64,000 nucleotides of DNA, from positions 1 through 64,000 of the forward strand of contig NZ_QQAK01000015.1 in NCBI RefSeq assembly GCF_003384035.1, in the 5' to 3' direction. The DNA comes from Sporosarcina sp. BI001-red (GTDB taxonomy: Bacteria > Bacillota > Bacilli > Bacillales_A > Planococcaceae). The notes under the pieces were generated by a model, which saw only the letters and a program-made list of their open reading frames with translations, had not been told where the DNA came from and did not search any database. This document shows, one piece after another, positions 46,666 through 55,712 of the stretch. The first letter of the stretch is position 1. Each line of letters begins with the position of its first letter. The translations under genes and the position numbers were made by a program.

Positions 46666-48069
46666 TCATTCCTCCTTTTCAACGGGAGGTGACTTCTTAC
46701 TTTGTGCTTTAGCAATACCAGAAGTGTGTTTAAGGAACTTTGCTGGCATACGAACAAATGAATCTAGTAGATCCGATGACTTTCTAGGGATAATGGGGGT
46801 CATGTAGGCCGTGTTCAGTGAAGTTAACGTTAATAAATGATGAAACAACCAAGCAAATGCAATCATTTGACCAAACAGCCCAAACATACCAGCTGCGAAA
46901 ATAAAGATGTACCTCATAAAGCGACTGGTATTACTCATGATGAAGTTCGGAGGTAAAAAGGATAATAGGGCTGATATTGCCACTAGGACAATCAATGTAT
47001 TACTTACAAGGTGTGCTTCAACCGCAGCTGTTCCTATTACAATACCTCCGACAATACCAATTGTTTGTCCAATCTTCGTGGGCATTCGTGATCCGGCTTC
47101 TCTTAATATTTCTATAACGAGTTCCATGAACAGGACCTCTATGAGGGGAGAAAAAGGTACCTTCTCTCTTGATTCTTGAAGGTTTAGTAAAACATCAAAC
47201 GGTAACATTTCAGGATGATAGGTTAACACCGATATGTAAGTAGGTGTCATGATAATCGTTAAGAAAAAACCAAAGAAACGTATTGAACGTAAAAGCGACG
47301 CTGTCATCCAGCGGTTATAGTAGTCCTCGGGAGATATGAACAATTCGAAAAACGAAATAGGACAAATGATTACCCCATTACTGTTATTCATCAGGATGAC
47401 AATGCGTCCATCCAATAGGGCAGACACAGCGTTATCTGGACGATCTGTTTCGTGATATTGGGGGAAAGGTGAAAAAGGGTGATTGTCCATTAACTTTTGT
47501 AGAATTGAACTATCATTAAATCCAGGGTGATTTACATTCTGGATTTTATCAATCACTATGTCTAGGTTTTCTTTATTAGCAATGTTGTCCATATATAGAA
47601 CAGTAACTTGCGTGTGGGTTTCTGTCCCAATTACAAAGTTGTTGCTTTTTAGGTTCAGATTTTGAATTCTTCGTTTAATAAGGGATAGATTGGTTTCTAG
47701 TGATTCGGTAAATGCGTTAGTGGGGCCTATGACAGTAGATTCTGTATCGGTAACTGTAATCGAAGCGCTAGGTGCACTGAAAGTATTTACTTTCAAATAA
47801 ACATTTTGTTTTGGAAAATAGACAACCGTACTTCCTTCCGTGATAGCTGAAATTAGTTCGGAAATGTTAGGTTGCACAATTACTTCAGACGAGTTTTCTA
47901 GAATTCCTTCAGAAAGGGGACGGATAACCATCTGATGTAATGTGAGTTTGTCGACAAGAGAACTGAAATAGATTAGTGTCACTTCGTCTTCAGTAGTTTC
48001 AATCTGTTTGAATACGGCATCCTCAATACCCGCCAATTTGGATTTTAGTGCTTCGATTGGAATCCCCAC
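46666..48069 (-). CDS. Spore germination protein, GerA family
   Basis: 467 residues. The start is taken at GTG 48069 but has no clear ribosome site, and the frame closes upstream at TAA, so a few residues are uncertain. An N-terminal cytosolic domain (about 1-245) precedes four to five membrane helices (about 255-430) with LLNLQESREKVPFSPLIEVLFME, GQTIGIVGGIVIGTAAVEA and the basic tail. GerA subunits oligomerise to form the ion channel released on germinant binding. First gene of the operon, with a candidate sigma-G promoter. Confidence 0.94.
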   Translation of the reverse strand: MGIPIEALKSKLAGIEDAVFKQIETTEDEVTLIYFSSLVDKLTLHQMVIRPLSEGILENSSEVIVQPNISELISAITEGSTVVYFPKQNVYLKVNTFSAPSASITVTDTESTVIGPTNAFTESLETNLSLIKRRIQNLNLKSNNFVIGTETHTQVTVLYMDNIANKENLDIVIDKIQNVNHPGFNDSSILQKLMDNHPFSPFPQYHETDRPDNAVSALLDGRIVILMNNSNGVIICPISFFELFISPEDYYNRWMTASLLRSIRFFGFFLTIIMTPTYISVLTYHPEMLPFDVLLNLQESREKVPFSPLIEVLFMELVIEILREAGSRMPTKIGQTIGIVGGIVIGTAAVEAHLVSNTLIVLVAISALLSFLPPNFIMSNTSRFMRYIFIFAAGMFGLFGQMIAFAWLFHHLLTLTSLNTAYMTPIIPRKSSDLLDSFVRMPAKFLKHTSGIAKAQSKKSPPVEKEE

Positions 48070-48094
48070 TTTCAGATTAAGGTAGTAATAAGGT

Positions 48095-48125
48095 TAATAT
48101 TTCCTTAAGCGTGATGGTTTATTCA
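48095..48125 (-). promoter_or_regulatory. Candidate sigma-G promoter of the ger operon
   Basis: On the minus strand TGAATA (48120-48125) is separated by 18 bp from AATATTA (48095-48101). The sigma-G consensus is TGAATA then CATACTA at 17-18 bp. It lies 26 bp before the gerA-like start. Forespore-specific expression of ger receptors by sigma-G is well established. Confidence 0.6.
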
Positions 48126-48318
48126 AATTGGAGATGATTTACAAAGTATCTATAAACAATCAGACTCTATTAGTACAAGGATACTAATACTACCAACTAG
48201 GGAATTTCATCGATTACTGTATGCTATAGTTATTTCAAGGTTTAAAAATCGCTTGATTATTAGGATCTATCGAAAATTTACAAGTGATAACCTAGCTATA
48301 ATTAAAAGAGGTGTACAT

Positions 48319-49473
48319 ATGAAAAAAGTAAGAATTGGAGTCATTGGAGCAGGATTAAGAAGGAATTTAGCGCTATATTGGCATCAGCCAGAAGGTGAAT
48401 CTGAGATTGTAGCATTGGCGGATTTATCGGAAGAGCGTCAACAGAAGTTTCAAGAAGAGGTAGGAACACCAATTTTTCTAACGAAAGATTATAAAGAGTT
48501 ATTGGTACGGGATGATATCGATGCAATCGCTGTGCTGTCACCAGACTATCTCCACGAAGAACATGTGATAACGTGCTTAGAGGCGGGCAAGCATGTGTAT
48601 TCTGAAAAGCCGCTGGCAATTACAGTGGAAGGCTGCGACCGGATCATCGAGGCTTGGGAGAAATCAGGTAAGCATTTGATGGTTGGCTTTAATATGAGAT
48701 ATATGAGCATGTATCAGACGATGAAGGGGTTAATTGACTCAGGGGCTATTGGAGAGTTGAAAACAGTATGGGTTCGCCATTTTGTCGGATTGGGTGGTTA
48801 TTATTACTACCATGATTGGCATGCAAGAAGTGATAAAACGACGTCACTCCTGCTTCAAAAAGGATCTCATGACTTGGATGTCATTCACTGGATTTCAGGT
48901 AAATATACAACGAAAGTTTCTGCGTTCGGAGGATTGGACTATTACGGTGGCGAGATGCCGAATGATTTGACGTGCCCAGAATGTTCGTTGAAAGATACTT
49001 GCCCTGAGTATGTACCGCATACATTTACGGAATGTGCGTTCCGCAAAGAAGTTGATGTCGAGGACAACAATATGCTGATCATGGAGTTAGAAGGCGGTAT
49101 AAAAGCGTCGTACCTACAATGTCATTTTACACCAGACTATGAGCGGAACTATACGTTTATCGGGACAAAAGGAAGAATTGAAAACGATGAAGTGAATGGC
49201 AAAGTGTATTTGAAGACACGCAAAACCAATACATGGAATGAGTTTAGTAATGTGACGTATGAGTTGAAGCCAGAAGTCGGAAGTCATGGCGGTGCAGATC
49301 CCAAAATTGCACAAGACTTCATTGAGCTTATCCTTCGTGATAAACAACCACTTACGTCGCCGTTTGCCGGACGAATGAGTGTAGCGGTTGGGTGTGCAGC
49401 AACAGAATCGATTCGTTCGGGCGGCGGTGTTGTTCACGTGTCTAAAGATTCAAGTATAACCAGACTCTCATAA
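48319..49473 (+). CDS. Gfo/Idh/MocA family oxidoreductase
   Basis: 384 residues from ATG 6 nt after AGAGGTG. The N-terminal Rossmann fold (about 1-125) has VRIGVIGAGLRRNLALY and the catalytic-type EKPLAI (Lys about 99). The C-terminal alpha/beta domain carries GSHDLDVIHWISG. A Cys cluster at 219, 222 and 228 (CPECSLKDTC), with more Cys after it, could bind a metal, as in some sugar-oxidising members. NAD(P)-dependent oxidation of a sugar or inositol derivative is expected; substrate unknown. A decayed copy of its 5' end lies 9 kb upstream. Confidence 0.92.
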   Translation: MKKVRIGVIGAGLRRNLALYWHQPEGESEIVALADLSEERQQKFQEEVGTPIFLTKDYKELLVRDDIDAIAVLSPDYLHEEHVITCLEAGKHVYSEKPLAITVEGCDRIIEAWEKSGKHLMVGFNMRYMSMYQTMKGLIDSGAIGELKTVWVRHFVGLGGYYYYHDWHARSDKTTSLLLQKGSHDLDVIHWISGKYTTKVSAFGGLDYYGGEMPNDLTCPECSLKDTCPEYVPHTFTECAFRKEVDVEDNNMLIMELEGGIKASYLQCHFTPDYERNYTFIGTKGRIENDEVNGKVYLKTRKTNTWNEFSNVTYELKPEVGSHGGADPKIAQDFIELILRDKQPLTSPFAGRMSVAVGCAATESIRSGGGVVHVSKDSSITRLS

Positions 49474-49629
49474 CTCGTATTCAAGTTACCCTTTGAGAGA
49501 ATGGACCTATTTACTGGTGTCATTGGTCACAAAAAGTCCAAGACATGACTTCTTACCCTAAAATACTTAAAGAGAATAGGTCATTCTATGCTATAATTAT
49601 GAACATAAAGATAACTTGGGGGAGTTCAT

Positions 49630-50568
49630 ATGTTCAAAAGTAAAAGTAAACTAGTAGAAATAGATAATTTCCAAGAAGAGTTAACGGCTTTAAAAGAAAG
49701 CCAAGCTGTAAAAGAAGAGCAAGATCAGGTCCGTTTGCTGGAGTTAAGAGACGAGTTAGCGGCGGCTGTGATGCAACACGAGAAAGTTAATGGACAGCAT
49801 GATGTTCTAGGTGACGCGGTTGGTCAAATTGAAGAACGATTTGAAAATATTGACCAGCTGAGTGAACAAACGACTCAAAAGTCTGATGAACTATATGAAA
49901 AAGGCCGTTCTTTGGAAGATCAATCGAATGTGATGGTTACCGAAGCTACTGAAGGAACACAGGAAGTAAATGCTACAGCAGAAGTAATTAAAACTCTCGG
50001 GGAACAAATCCAAGCATCCGAGAAAAACATGACCAACTTAAGTGCGCGCTCGGATGAGATTCAATCGATTGTTGGAGTCATCGATGGCATTGCTACACAA
50101 ACGAATCTACTAGCATTGAATGCATCCATCGAGGCAGCTAGAGCTGGGGAATCTGGAAAAGGCTTTGCAGTTGTTGCACAAGAAGTCCGCAATTTAGCGG
50201 AAAGTACTGCAAAAAGTACTGCGAGCATACAAACTCTGACTTCGTCACTACGTAGTGAAATTAAAGAAGCGCTGGATTCTACAAGAACAAGTGCTGAACT
50301 TGTGGATAAAGGTGTGCAAGTTAGCCTCGCTACAACTGAGAAAATCGAACGTATTTTAACTACAATCGAAAAGAGCCAGGGTGATATTGGTTCGATCCAG
50401 AAAATGATTGAAGAGCAAAAACAATTATCTGCGGAAGTAAAAAGTGAACTTCTTGATGCAAAAACACTTTTCTCACAAGCACACGGACTCATTATTGAGC
50501 ATATTGAAGACGCCAAGGAAGTTGACAAGCGACTTGAAAATGGAATTCGTCAATTGACTGTCAAGTAA
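49630..50568 (+). CDS. Soluble methyl-accepting chemotaxis protein
   Basis: 312 residues from ATG behind TTGGGGGAG. There is no membrane segment and no recognised sensor domain. An N-terminal coiled coil (about 10-60) leads to the MCP signalling domain (about 70-305), with the hairpin tip [19 protein letters not shown] and [13 protein letters not shown]. It resembles the cytoplasmic receptors YfmS/YhfV-like of Bacillus. It should form dimers and couple to CheA/CheW; what it senses is unknown. An extended -10 (TGCTATAAT, 49589-49597) precedes it. Confidence 0.9.
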   Translation: MFKSKSKLVEIDNFQEELTALKESQAVKEEQDQVRLLELRDELAAAVMQHEKVNGQHDVLGDAVGQIEERFENIDQLSEQTTQKSDELYEKGRSLEDQSNVMVTEATEGTQEVNATAEVIKTLGEQIQASEKNMTNLSARSDEIQSIVGVIDGIATQTNLLALNASIEAARAGESGKGFAVVAQEVRNLAESTAKSTASIQTLTSSLRSEIKEALDSTRTSAELVDKGVQVSLATTEKIERILTTIEKSQGDIGSIQKMIEEQKQLSAEVKSELLDAKTLFSQAHGLIIEHIEDAKEVDKRLENGIRQLTVK

Positions 50569-50663
50569 TCGTTATGTTAAGAAAATGATTTAATGACACG
50601 AACCTATAAACAGAGGACACTGAAAAACTTACTTTTTTCATGCTAACAAGTTGTATAGTTAAA

Positions 50664-50712
50664 AAAGAGGCACTATTTCGTTCAAACTTGAACGAAATGG
50701 TGCCTCTTTCAT
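50664..50712 (+). terminator. Terminator of the chemoreceptor gene
   Basis: AAAGAGGCAC and ATTTCGTTCAA pair with TTGAACGAAAT and GTGCCTCTTT in a stem of about 22 bp with one mismatch and a 2-nt loop. Such a tight loop is unusual. Confidence 0.85.
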
Positions 50713-50771
50713 TATCTTTCCATTTGTCAATATGAAGATTTTGACTATCTACTGACGAATGAATAATCCTC

Positions 50772-50897
50772 GTTGATTGGAGAAGAAGGCGGCGACTCTG
50801 GAGGGATCAGCGAAGATTGAAGACCCCGCAGGAGCGAAGCGACGAGGAGACTGAAATCGAGCCCCTCAGAAAGCGTCCGCCTGAAGCGGAAATCAAC
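50772..50897. repeat. Structured intergenic repeat of Bacillaceae/Planococcaceae type
   Basis: GC-rich against the surroundings. Ends are complementary (GTTGATT with AATCAAC, then AGGCGG with CCGCCT). The core includes GACCCCGCAGGAGCGAAGCG, a phrase I recall from many intergenic regions of Bacillus and relatives, where it occurs in multiple genomic copies. It likely folds into a branched RNA or cruciform. No coding potential. The recollection of multicopy status needs a genome search. Confidence 0.7.
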
Positions 50898-51107
50898 AGT
50901 CTCCTATACACAACAAATATTAAAGGACTTTTTCAGTGGCCTCCTATAAACGGGACGTGTCTTTTTTCGTTGTTGAAATTATTTATGGCGCAACGGGAAA
51001 TACTTCCTGCGTCAATTTTTAGCTTTCCACACTATTCCGCAAATGGATTACCCCTTTCAACAGAAGGGTAGAATACTTGAACACTATGTGAAGGGGAGTT
51101 TTGCAAA

Positions 51108-52088
51108 ATGGATAAAGTATTTGTATTGGGTGGAACTGGTTTACTTGGGCTTGAGAATATTAACGAGTTACTCGACAAGGGGTACGAAGTTTCTACAATT
51201 GCCCGTAACGAAAAGGTGATGGCTGAGGTAATACCTGAACAAGTGAAGGATCGAAATATCGGGGATATTAACAAGATGACAGATGAGCAAGTGTTGGATA
51301 TGTTGCAAGGAAAAGATGCGTTTGTCTACGCCGCAGGTTTAGATGAACGAACACTCCCAAAAGCACCTGCCATGAGATTCTACTATGAAAACAATGTTCT
51401 GCCGACACAACGGCTCGCACGCTTGGCAAGGAAATCGGGCATAAAGAAGTTTGTGATTTTTGGTTCGTACCATACTGAAACTGCGGACATGTGGACCGAT
51501 TTAAACTTGCAGGAGCAACCCTATGTGAAAACAAGGTTGTTGCAGGAAGAAATGGCTTTCATGGAAGGGGAAGGAGGCATGGATGTCATGTCGCTTCGTC
51601 TACCATACATATTTGGAACAATGCCGCATCGCACCCCGTTATGGAAAAGCTTTTTCCCTCGGGTTCAAGGACTAGACGTTGTAAAGGTTCCTGCTGGCGG
51701 GACTGCAATGGTTACAACGAAGCAAGTGGCAGAAGCAGCTGTCGGTGCATTGGAGCATGGTAAGCACAGAGCGACTTATGCCATCTCAGGCATCAATATG
51801 AAATATGAGGAGTTCTACAAGATGATCGCTGAGAGTCTTGGGCAAACTGACACAATCATTGAAATAGCTTCCTTGGACCAATTGAAACCTTCTGCTGAAA
51901 AAATGGATGAAACGGTCGCAGCGAACGGAAAAGAGCATGCAATCCATATGGGGAAACAAATTGAAATGCAGAATCGAGATGCCTTTATTGATCCGAAGGT
52001 AACGATGCAAACCTTAAAGTATGAGGAAGACGATGTCCGTGACGAGATTAAAAGGACGTTGGCAGTTTGTGCAGAAGAAGTAGAGTGA
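51108..52088 (+). CDS. NAD-dependent epimerase/dehydratase family protein
   Basis: 326 residues from ATG behind GAAGGGGAG. The extended-SDR Rossmann opening VFVLGGTGLLGLENINELL is clear. The classical YxxxK is represented by YVKTRLLQEE (Tyr about 144) and the family continues with SLRLPYIFGT and the substrate domain. Binds NAD(P) and probably modifies a nucleotide sugar, or acts as a redox-sensing NmrA-like protein. No sugar-pathway genes nearby, so function is open. Confidence 0.85.
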   Translation: MDKVFVLGGTGLLGLENINELLDKGYEVSTIARNEKVMAEVIPEQVKDRNIGDINKMTDEQVLDMLQGKDAFVYAAGLDERTLPKAPAMRFYYENNVLPTQRLARLARKSGIKKFVIFGSYHTETADMWTDLNLQEQPYVKTRLLQEEMAFMEGEGGMDVMSLRLPYIFGTMPHRTPLWKSFFPRVQGLDVVKVPAGGTAMVTTKQVAEAAVGALEHGKHRATYAISGINMKYEEFYKMIAESLGQTDTIIEIASLDQLKPSAEKMDETVAANGKEHAIHMGKQIEMQNRDAFIDPKVTMQTLKYEEDDVRDEIKRTLAVCAEEVE

Positions 52089-52237
52089 CTTTTCATCTTT
52101 CACCCACTCGTAAAATATTTTACGTTCACTAATAAAATCTTGTTGCGCTTTCATTGAATTCTGTTCAATGTCTGGTAGAATCGGTTGTATTACTTATATG
52201 ACTCTTTGACTAGCGAGCAAATCTAAGGAGGTCGGTT

Positions 52238-52651
52238 ATGAATATTGCGGTGGCTGTAGATGGTTCAGAGAGTGCATTACGTGCGACGCGACACGCGCTG
52301 ATGTTGGTTCAGCACTTGCCGGAAACGCAGTTAGAGATTATTTTTGTGACAGATTTTAATAAGGTGGAAGACGAACGGCTTTTGACGCAAAGTCCTAAAA
52401 ATCTAGCTGCGTATCAAAAGAAAAATGTCCAGCCTGTAGTGAAGTTGGCGCGTGAGGTTGGTGTGGAACCAAAAGTCACGTTGTTGAAGGGGCATACGGG
52501 TCCTACGATTATTAAATACGTGAATTCAAGTGAAGTTGACCAGCTAATAATAGGTAGTCGAGGATTGAATGCTTTTAAAGGACTTATATTTGGGAGTGTC
52601 AGTGAGAAAGTAGTAAAGCGTATGAGTTGTCCTGTGACGCTTGTGAAATAG
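52238..52651 (+). CDS. Universal stress protein (UspA family)
   Basis: 137 residues from ATG after AAGGAGGTCGG. NIAVAVDGSESALRATRHAL and the ATP loop IGSRGLNAFKGLIFGSVSEKV with CPVTLVK at the end are all standard. ATP-binding type (G-2x-G-9x-GS is present). Cytoplasmic, dimeric, role in survival under stress. A weak hairpin at 52691-52732 ends the transcript. Confidence 0.93.
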   Translation: MNIAVAVDGSESALRATRHALMLVQHLPETQLEIIFVTDFNKVEDERLLTQSPKNLAAYQKKNVQPVVKLAREVGVEPKVTLLKGHTGPTIIKYVNSSEVDQLIIGSRGLNAFKGLIFGSVSEKVVKRMSCPVTLVK

Positions 52652-52835
52652 AAAGTAGTACAAAGTGGTTTACTCAGTATATCCACCTTAAAGACTCGTA
52701 GTTTGCCGAACTCAGCAGATGCGGGTCTTTTTGCTGTTGCAAATTATTCCATTGAGCATTATTTTCATTTTCTCCTACATTTTAGAAGTCTGTTATAAGG
52801 TCTAACTAAATGTAGATAGTGGTCGAACAATACAA

Positions 52836-52877
52836 AAGCCTGTGTCAGAACCAATAAAATTGGTCTCGTCACAGGCA
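52836..52877 (-). terminator. Terminator of the aldolase gene
   Basis: On the minus strand GCCTGTG and ACCAAT pair with ATTGGT and CACAGGC in an interrupted stem of about 18 bp, followed by TTTTG. Confidence 0.88.
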
Positions 52878-52883
52878 TTTCGC

Positions 52884-53768
52884 TTAAATAGATGCTTCGT
52901 AAATCGATTTAACCGCTTGTCCAAGAGTTTCGTTAAACTCACTATCTGTTTGGTTAGCGTTCAAGTCTTGGCTTAGAGCTCTAGAGAAGCTGGCAATCAA
53001 TCCTGCATTCTCTTTCAGCTTTTCATTGGCCACATCTGCTGAATACCCGCCCGATAGTGCGACAACTCGTACCACTCTAGGGTGTTGAATAAGCTCTTTG
53101 TACAAGTTGACATTGGTGGGAATTGTCACTTTTAACATGACATTTTCATCATCAGTCAACTGATCCAAGTGGTTAATAAGTTCTGTTTTTAATAATGTCT
53201 CACAAGCTGGTTTGTTGGCACTGTTAATGTCCACTTCCGGTTCAATAATCGGAACAAGACCTGCAGCGATAATTTGCTTTCCGACCTCAAATTGCTGATC
53301 GACAACCGCTCTGATGCCTTCTTCATTGGGTTCTTTGATAACAGAACGCATTTTTGTTCCGAAAATATGACGCTCGTTAGCTCGTTTCAACGTTTCATCT
53401 AAATCGGTGATAGGCTTCATGAGCTGGACTCCATTTGCTTCATCCGCAAGCCCTTTATCAATTTTAAGGAAAGGAGCAATCCCTTTCTTTTCAGCTAAAT
53501 AGTCAGCTGTGTACATGCCTTCAATTTTACTGTCCATCGTTTGTTCAAAAAGGATTGCACCTAGGATATGCTGCGCGTCAAAGGCAGGAGAGGTGATGAT
53601 TCTCGTCCTCATATCATGTACTAAAGTGAACATCTCATCTTCTGTTGCATACGCATCTTCATTCACGCCGTATGCTGCAAGTGCCTTAGGGGTACTGCCG
53701 CCACTTTGGTCAAGCGCTGCAATGAACCCTTTACCGTTTTTCACCTTGTCAAATTGTTTTTCATTCAT
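52884..53768 (-). CDS. fda: Fructose-bisphosphate aldolase class I
   Basis: 294 residues from ATG 8 nt after TAGGAG; the open frame extends 25 codons upstream without a ribosome site. [22 protein letters not shown] is the N-terminal signature, KMRSVIK and [10 protein letters not shown] follow, and [10 protein letters not shown] carries the Schiff-base Lys. This is the short bacterial class I type known from Staphylococcus, which cleaves fructose-1,6-bisphosphate without metal. Sporulating Bacillota also usually have class II FbaA, so this may be a gluconeogenic or stress form. Confidence 0.94.
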   Translation of the reverse strand: MNEKQFDKVKNGKGFIAALDQSGGSTPKALAAYGVNEDAYATEDEMFTLVHDMRTRIITSPAFDAQHILGAILFEQTMDSKIEGMYTADYLAEKKGIAPFLKIDKGLADEANGVQLMKPITDLDETLKRANERHIFGTKMRSVIKEPNEEGIRAVVDQQFEVGKQIIAAGLVPIIEPEVDINSANKPACETLLKTELINHLDQLTDDENVMLKVTIPTNVNLYKELIQHPRVVRVVALSGGYSADVANEKLKENAGLIASFSRALSQDLNANQTDSEFNETLGQAVKSIYEASI

Positions 53769-53934
53769 TCCGACCACTCCTATTCTAAAGTGTGTAGCTT
53801 CCTGAAAAGATTTTAAAGATGGACTGACAAAGCCAGTCGTCATATCTATTACTCTATCACGTTTTTATCTAGTTACGCTAATGAAGCAACTGAGTTATAT
53901 AGAACGCTGGGCAGTAATTGAATGCATACACACC

Positions 53935-54603
53935 TTATGTCCACTTATAGAAAAACAACGCAATGATTGAAAAACAGACAACTCCGAAGGCAATCCATAA
54001 TATCGCCATAGGATTCCAAACGCTGACTGCCGCGCTCGCGCCCACCCCGGCTACGAATGTAACAATCCCAATGGAGAGATGTAGCATATCCTTTTTTGCC
54101 TGTTCATCTTTTTCAAATAGAATCAAATATAGGCTATTCATCATATTCCTTGCATTCCCTGTCATTATTCCATTATTGACAGGTGTAGTTCCAATTTTTC
54201 GGAATGTTGTCAGTGCATAACCGGAAAGTAGCCCCAATACAAATACCATCACAGACAATTCGATTTTTGACTGAAATAGGGCCAACGCTACTAAAAGAAA
54301 TGCCTGTACATATAAGAATAGCCGATATCTTCGTAACCCTGGCAGCCTCAAGCGAGCTAAAAGAACTTCTCCTATAAATGCGCCACACATGAATCCTACA
54401 AAAGCAATCATATTCGCCAACGCCTCATATGGATGACCTGTAAATAACTTGACCCCAAAGGTTACCATGTTGCCAGTTTGGGCACTCACGAAAACATGGT
54501 CTAATTCCATGAATGTATACGCATCTATAAATCCCATCAAAAAAGCAGCACAGATTGTTAATAGGCTTGTAATCCTTTTGGTGTGTAACTGATCTCTATC
54601 CAT
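53935..54603 (-). CDS. YoaK family membrane protein (DUF1275)
   Basis: 222 residues with six hydrophobic segments. Family signs are LLTICAAFLMGFIDAYTFME, FVSAQTGNMVTFGVKL and the second-half TPVNNGIMTGNARNMMNSLY. Small integral membrane protein, often proposed as a transporter or permease, but no activity is established for the Bacillus members. Single gene on the minus strand. Confidence 0.9.
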   Translation of the reverse strand: MDRDQLHTKRITSLLTICAAFLMGFIDAYTFMELDHVFVSAQTGNMVTFGVKLFTGHPYEALANMIAFVGFMCGAFIGEVLLARLRLPGLRRYRLFLYVQAFLLVALALFQSKIELSVMVFVLGLLSGYALTTFRKIGTTPVNNGIMTGNARNMMNSLYLILFEKDEQAKKDMLHLSIGIVTFVAGVGASAAVSVWNPMAILWIAFGVVCFSIIALFFYKWT

Positions 54604-54882
54604 TTAGCTCCCCTTCCTGCTGTATGAATCCTTTAGAACTATGTATATCTCTGATTTACCCTTAATCAGTGAGAGATATCCATGAAGTTTAAAGAAGAGT
54701 GTGATGTACTACTGAAAATGAATGACTAGATTTGTAAGAACTCGTCAATACTCAAATTGAAAACATCATTCACTCTATTTTTATGGGGCAATACGTGTCT
54801 GTGTTCATATTTTTAAAAATAGGTCAGAGTGTGAATTTTGGAAAGTATGAAAAACAATGAAACTGGGGAGGTAGTACTTATT

Positions 54883-55686
54883 ATGGCGGATAAATATCCA
54901 AAAGATGACGCGAATACAAAACAACAAATGCAACAAGACATGAGTCGCCGGAAGTTCCTGAAAAATTCAGGTTTGGTAGCAGGTGGACTGGTTGGTGGAT
55001 CATTACTTGGAGGCTTTATAACAAATGGTTTCGATTCCAAAAAGATTCAAAAGGTTGAGAAGCCTAAGGTTGAAGCAACTGATGTACATGAAGCATTACA
55101 ATTCTTTACTCGACATCAGGACTTTATGGTACTGATGGCTGCAACCGAACAAATCTATCCGGAGGACGACCACGGACCGGGTGCTATTAAATTAGATGTT
55201 CCCTACTATATCGACAAACAATTGGCTGGACGTTGGGGGATCAATGGAAGAGATTATAGGCATGGTCCATATACAGCTGTTTTAGATCCAAGTGATAAAC
55301 CTGCAGGACCAGCAGGAGAACAATCCATTTTAGACCGTGGCGACATCTTCCTTCAAGGAATTAGAAAGATGGATGATGAAAGTCAGAAACGATTTAAGAC
55401 TACATTTGATAAAGCTGAGTCGGATCAGCAAATTGCAATTCTGCAGGACTTTGAAAACGATAAAGTGAAAATGACCGGACTCGTCGCATCTGAATTTATG
55501 GCGTTACTGATCCAATCCACATTGGAAGGAGCTTACTCCGATCCAGTTTATGGCGGTAACAAAAATATGGAAGGTTGGAAAATGAAAGAGTTCCCTGGTT
55601 CACAAGCTTCTTACGCTGGCGTAATCGAAAGTGATGAGTTTCAGAAAATGGAGCCTGTTAGTTTACGGGACTATCAAGGACATTAA
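54883..55686 (+). CDS. Gluconate 2-dehydrogenase subunit 3 family protein with Tat signal
   Basis: 267 residues from ATG about 10 nt after GGGGAGG. A twin-arginine signal, SRRKFLKNSG at 21-30 followed by a Gly-rich hydrophobic stretch, sends it across the membrane folded. The rest matches the small (gamma) subunit of membrane-bound sugar dehydrogenases (ATEQIYPEDDHGPGA, then ESQKRFKTTFDKAE). It escorts and anchors the flavoprotein encoded next, which has no signal of its own. Two genes form an operon 26 bp apart. Confidence 0.92.
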   Translation: MADKYPKDDANTKQQMQQDMSRRKFLKNSGLVAGGLVGGSLLGGFITNGFDSKKIQKVEKPKVEATDVHEALQFFTRHQDFMVLMAATEQIYPEDDHGPGAIKLDVPYYIDKQLAGRWGINGRDYRHGPYTAVLDPSDKPAGPAGEQSILDRGDIFLQGIRKMDDESQKRFKTTFDKAESDQQIAILQDFENDKVKMTGLVASEFMALLIQSTLEGAYSDPVYGGNKNMEGWKMKEFPGSQASYAGVIESDEFQKMEPVSLRDYQGH

Positions 55687-55712
55687 GCTAAAAATTGAGA
55701 GGAGGAACTACA

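Larger units (their letters stand above)
50569..51107. other. Long intergenic region holding a terminator and a structured repeat
   Basis: 539 bp without a gene. It contains the chemoreceptor terminator (50664-50712), the 126-bp GC-rich structured repeat (50772-50897) and a pair of inverted sequences at 50610-50631 and 50924-50944 that may be ends of a mobile element. The ribosome site of the epimerase gene (GAAGGGGAG) is at the right end. Confidence 0.55.
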
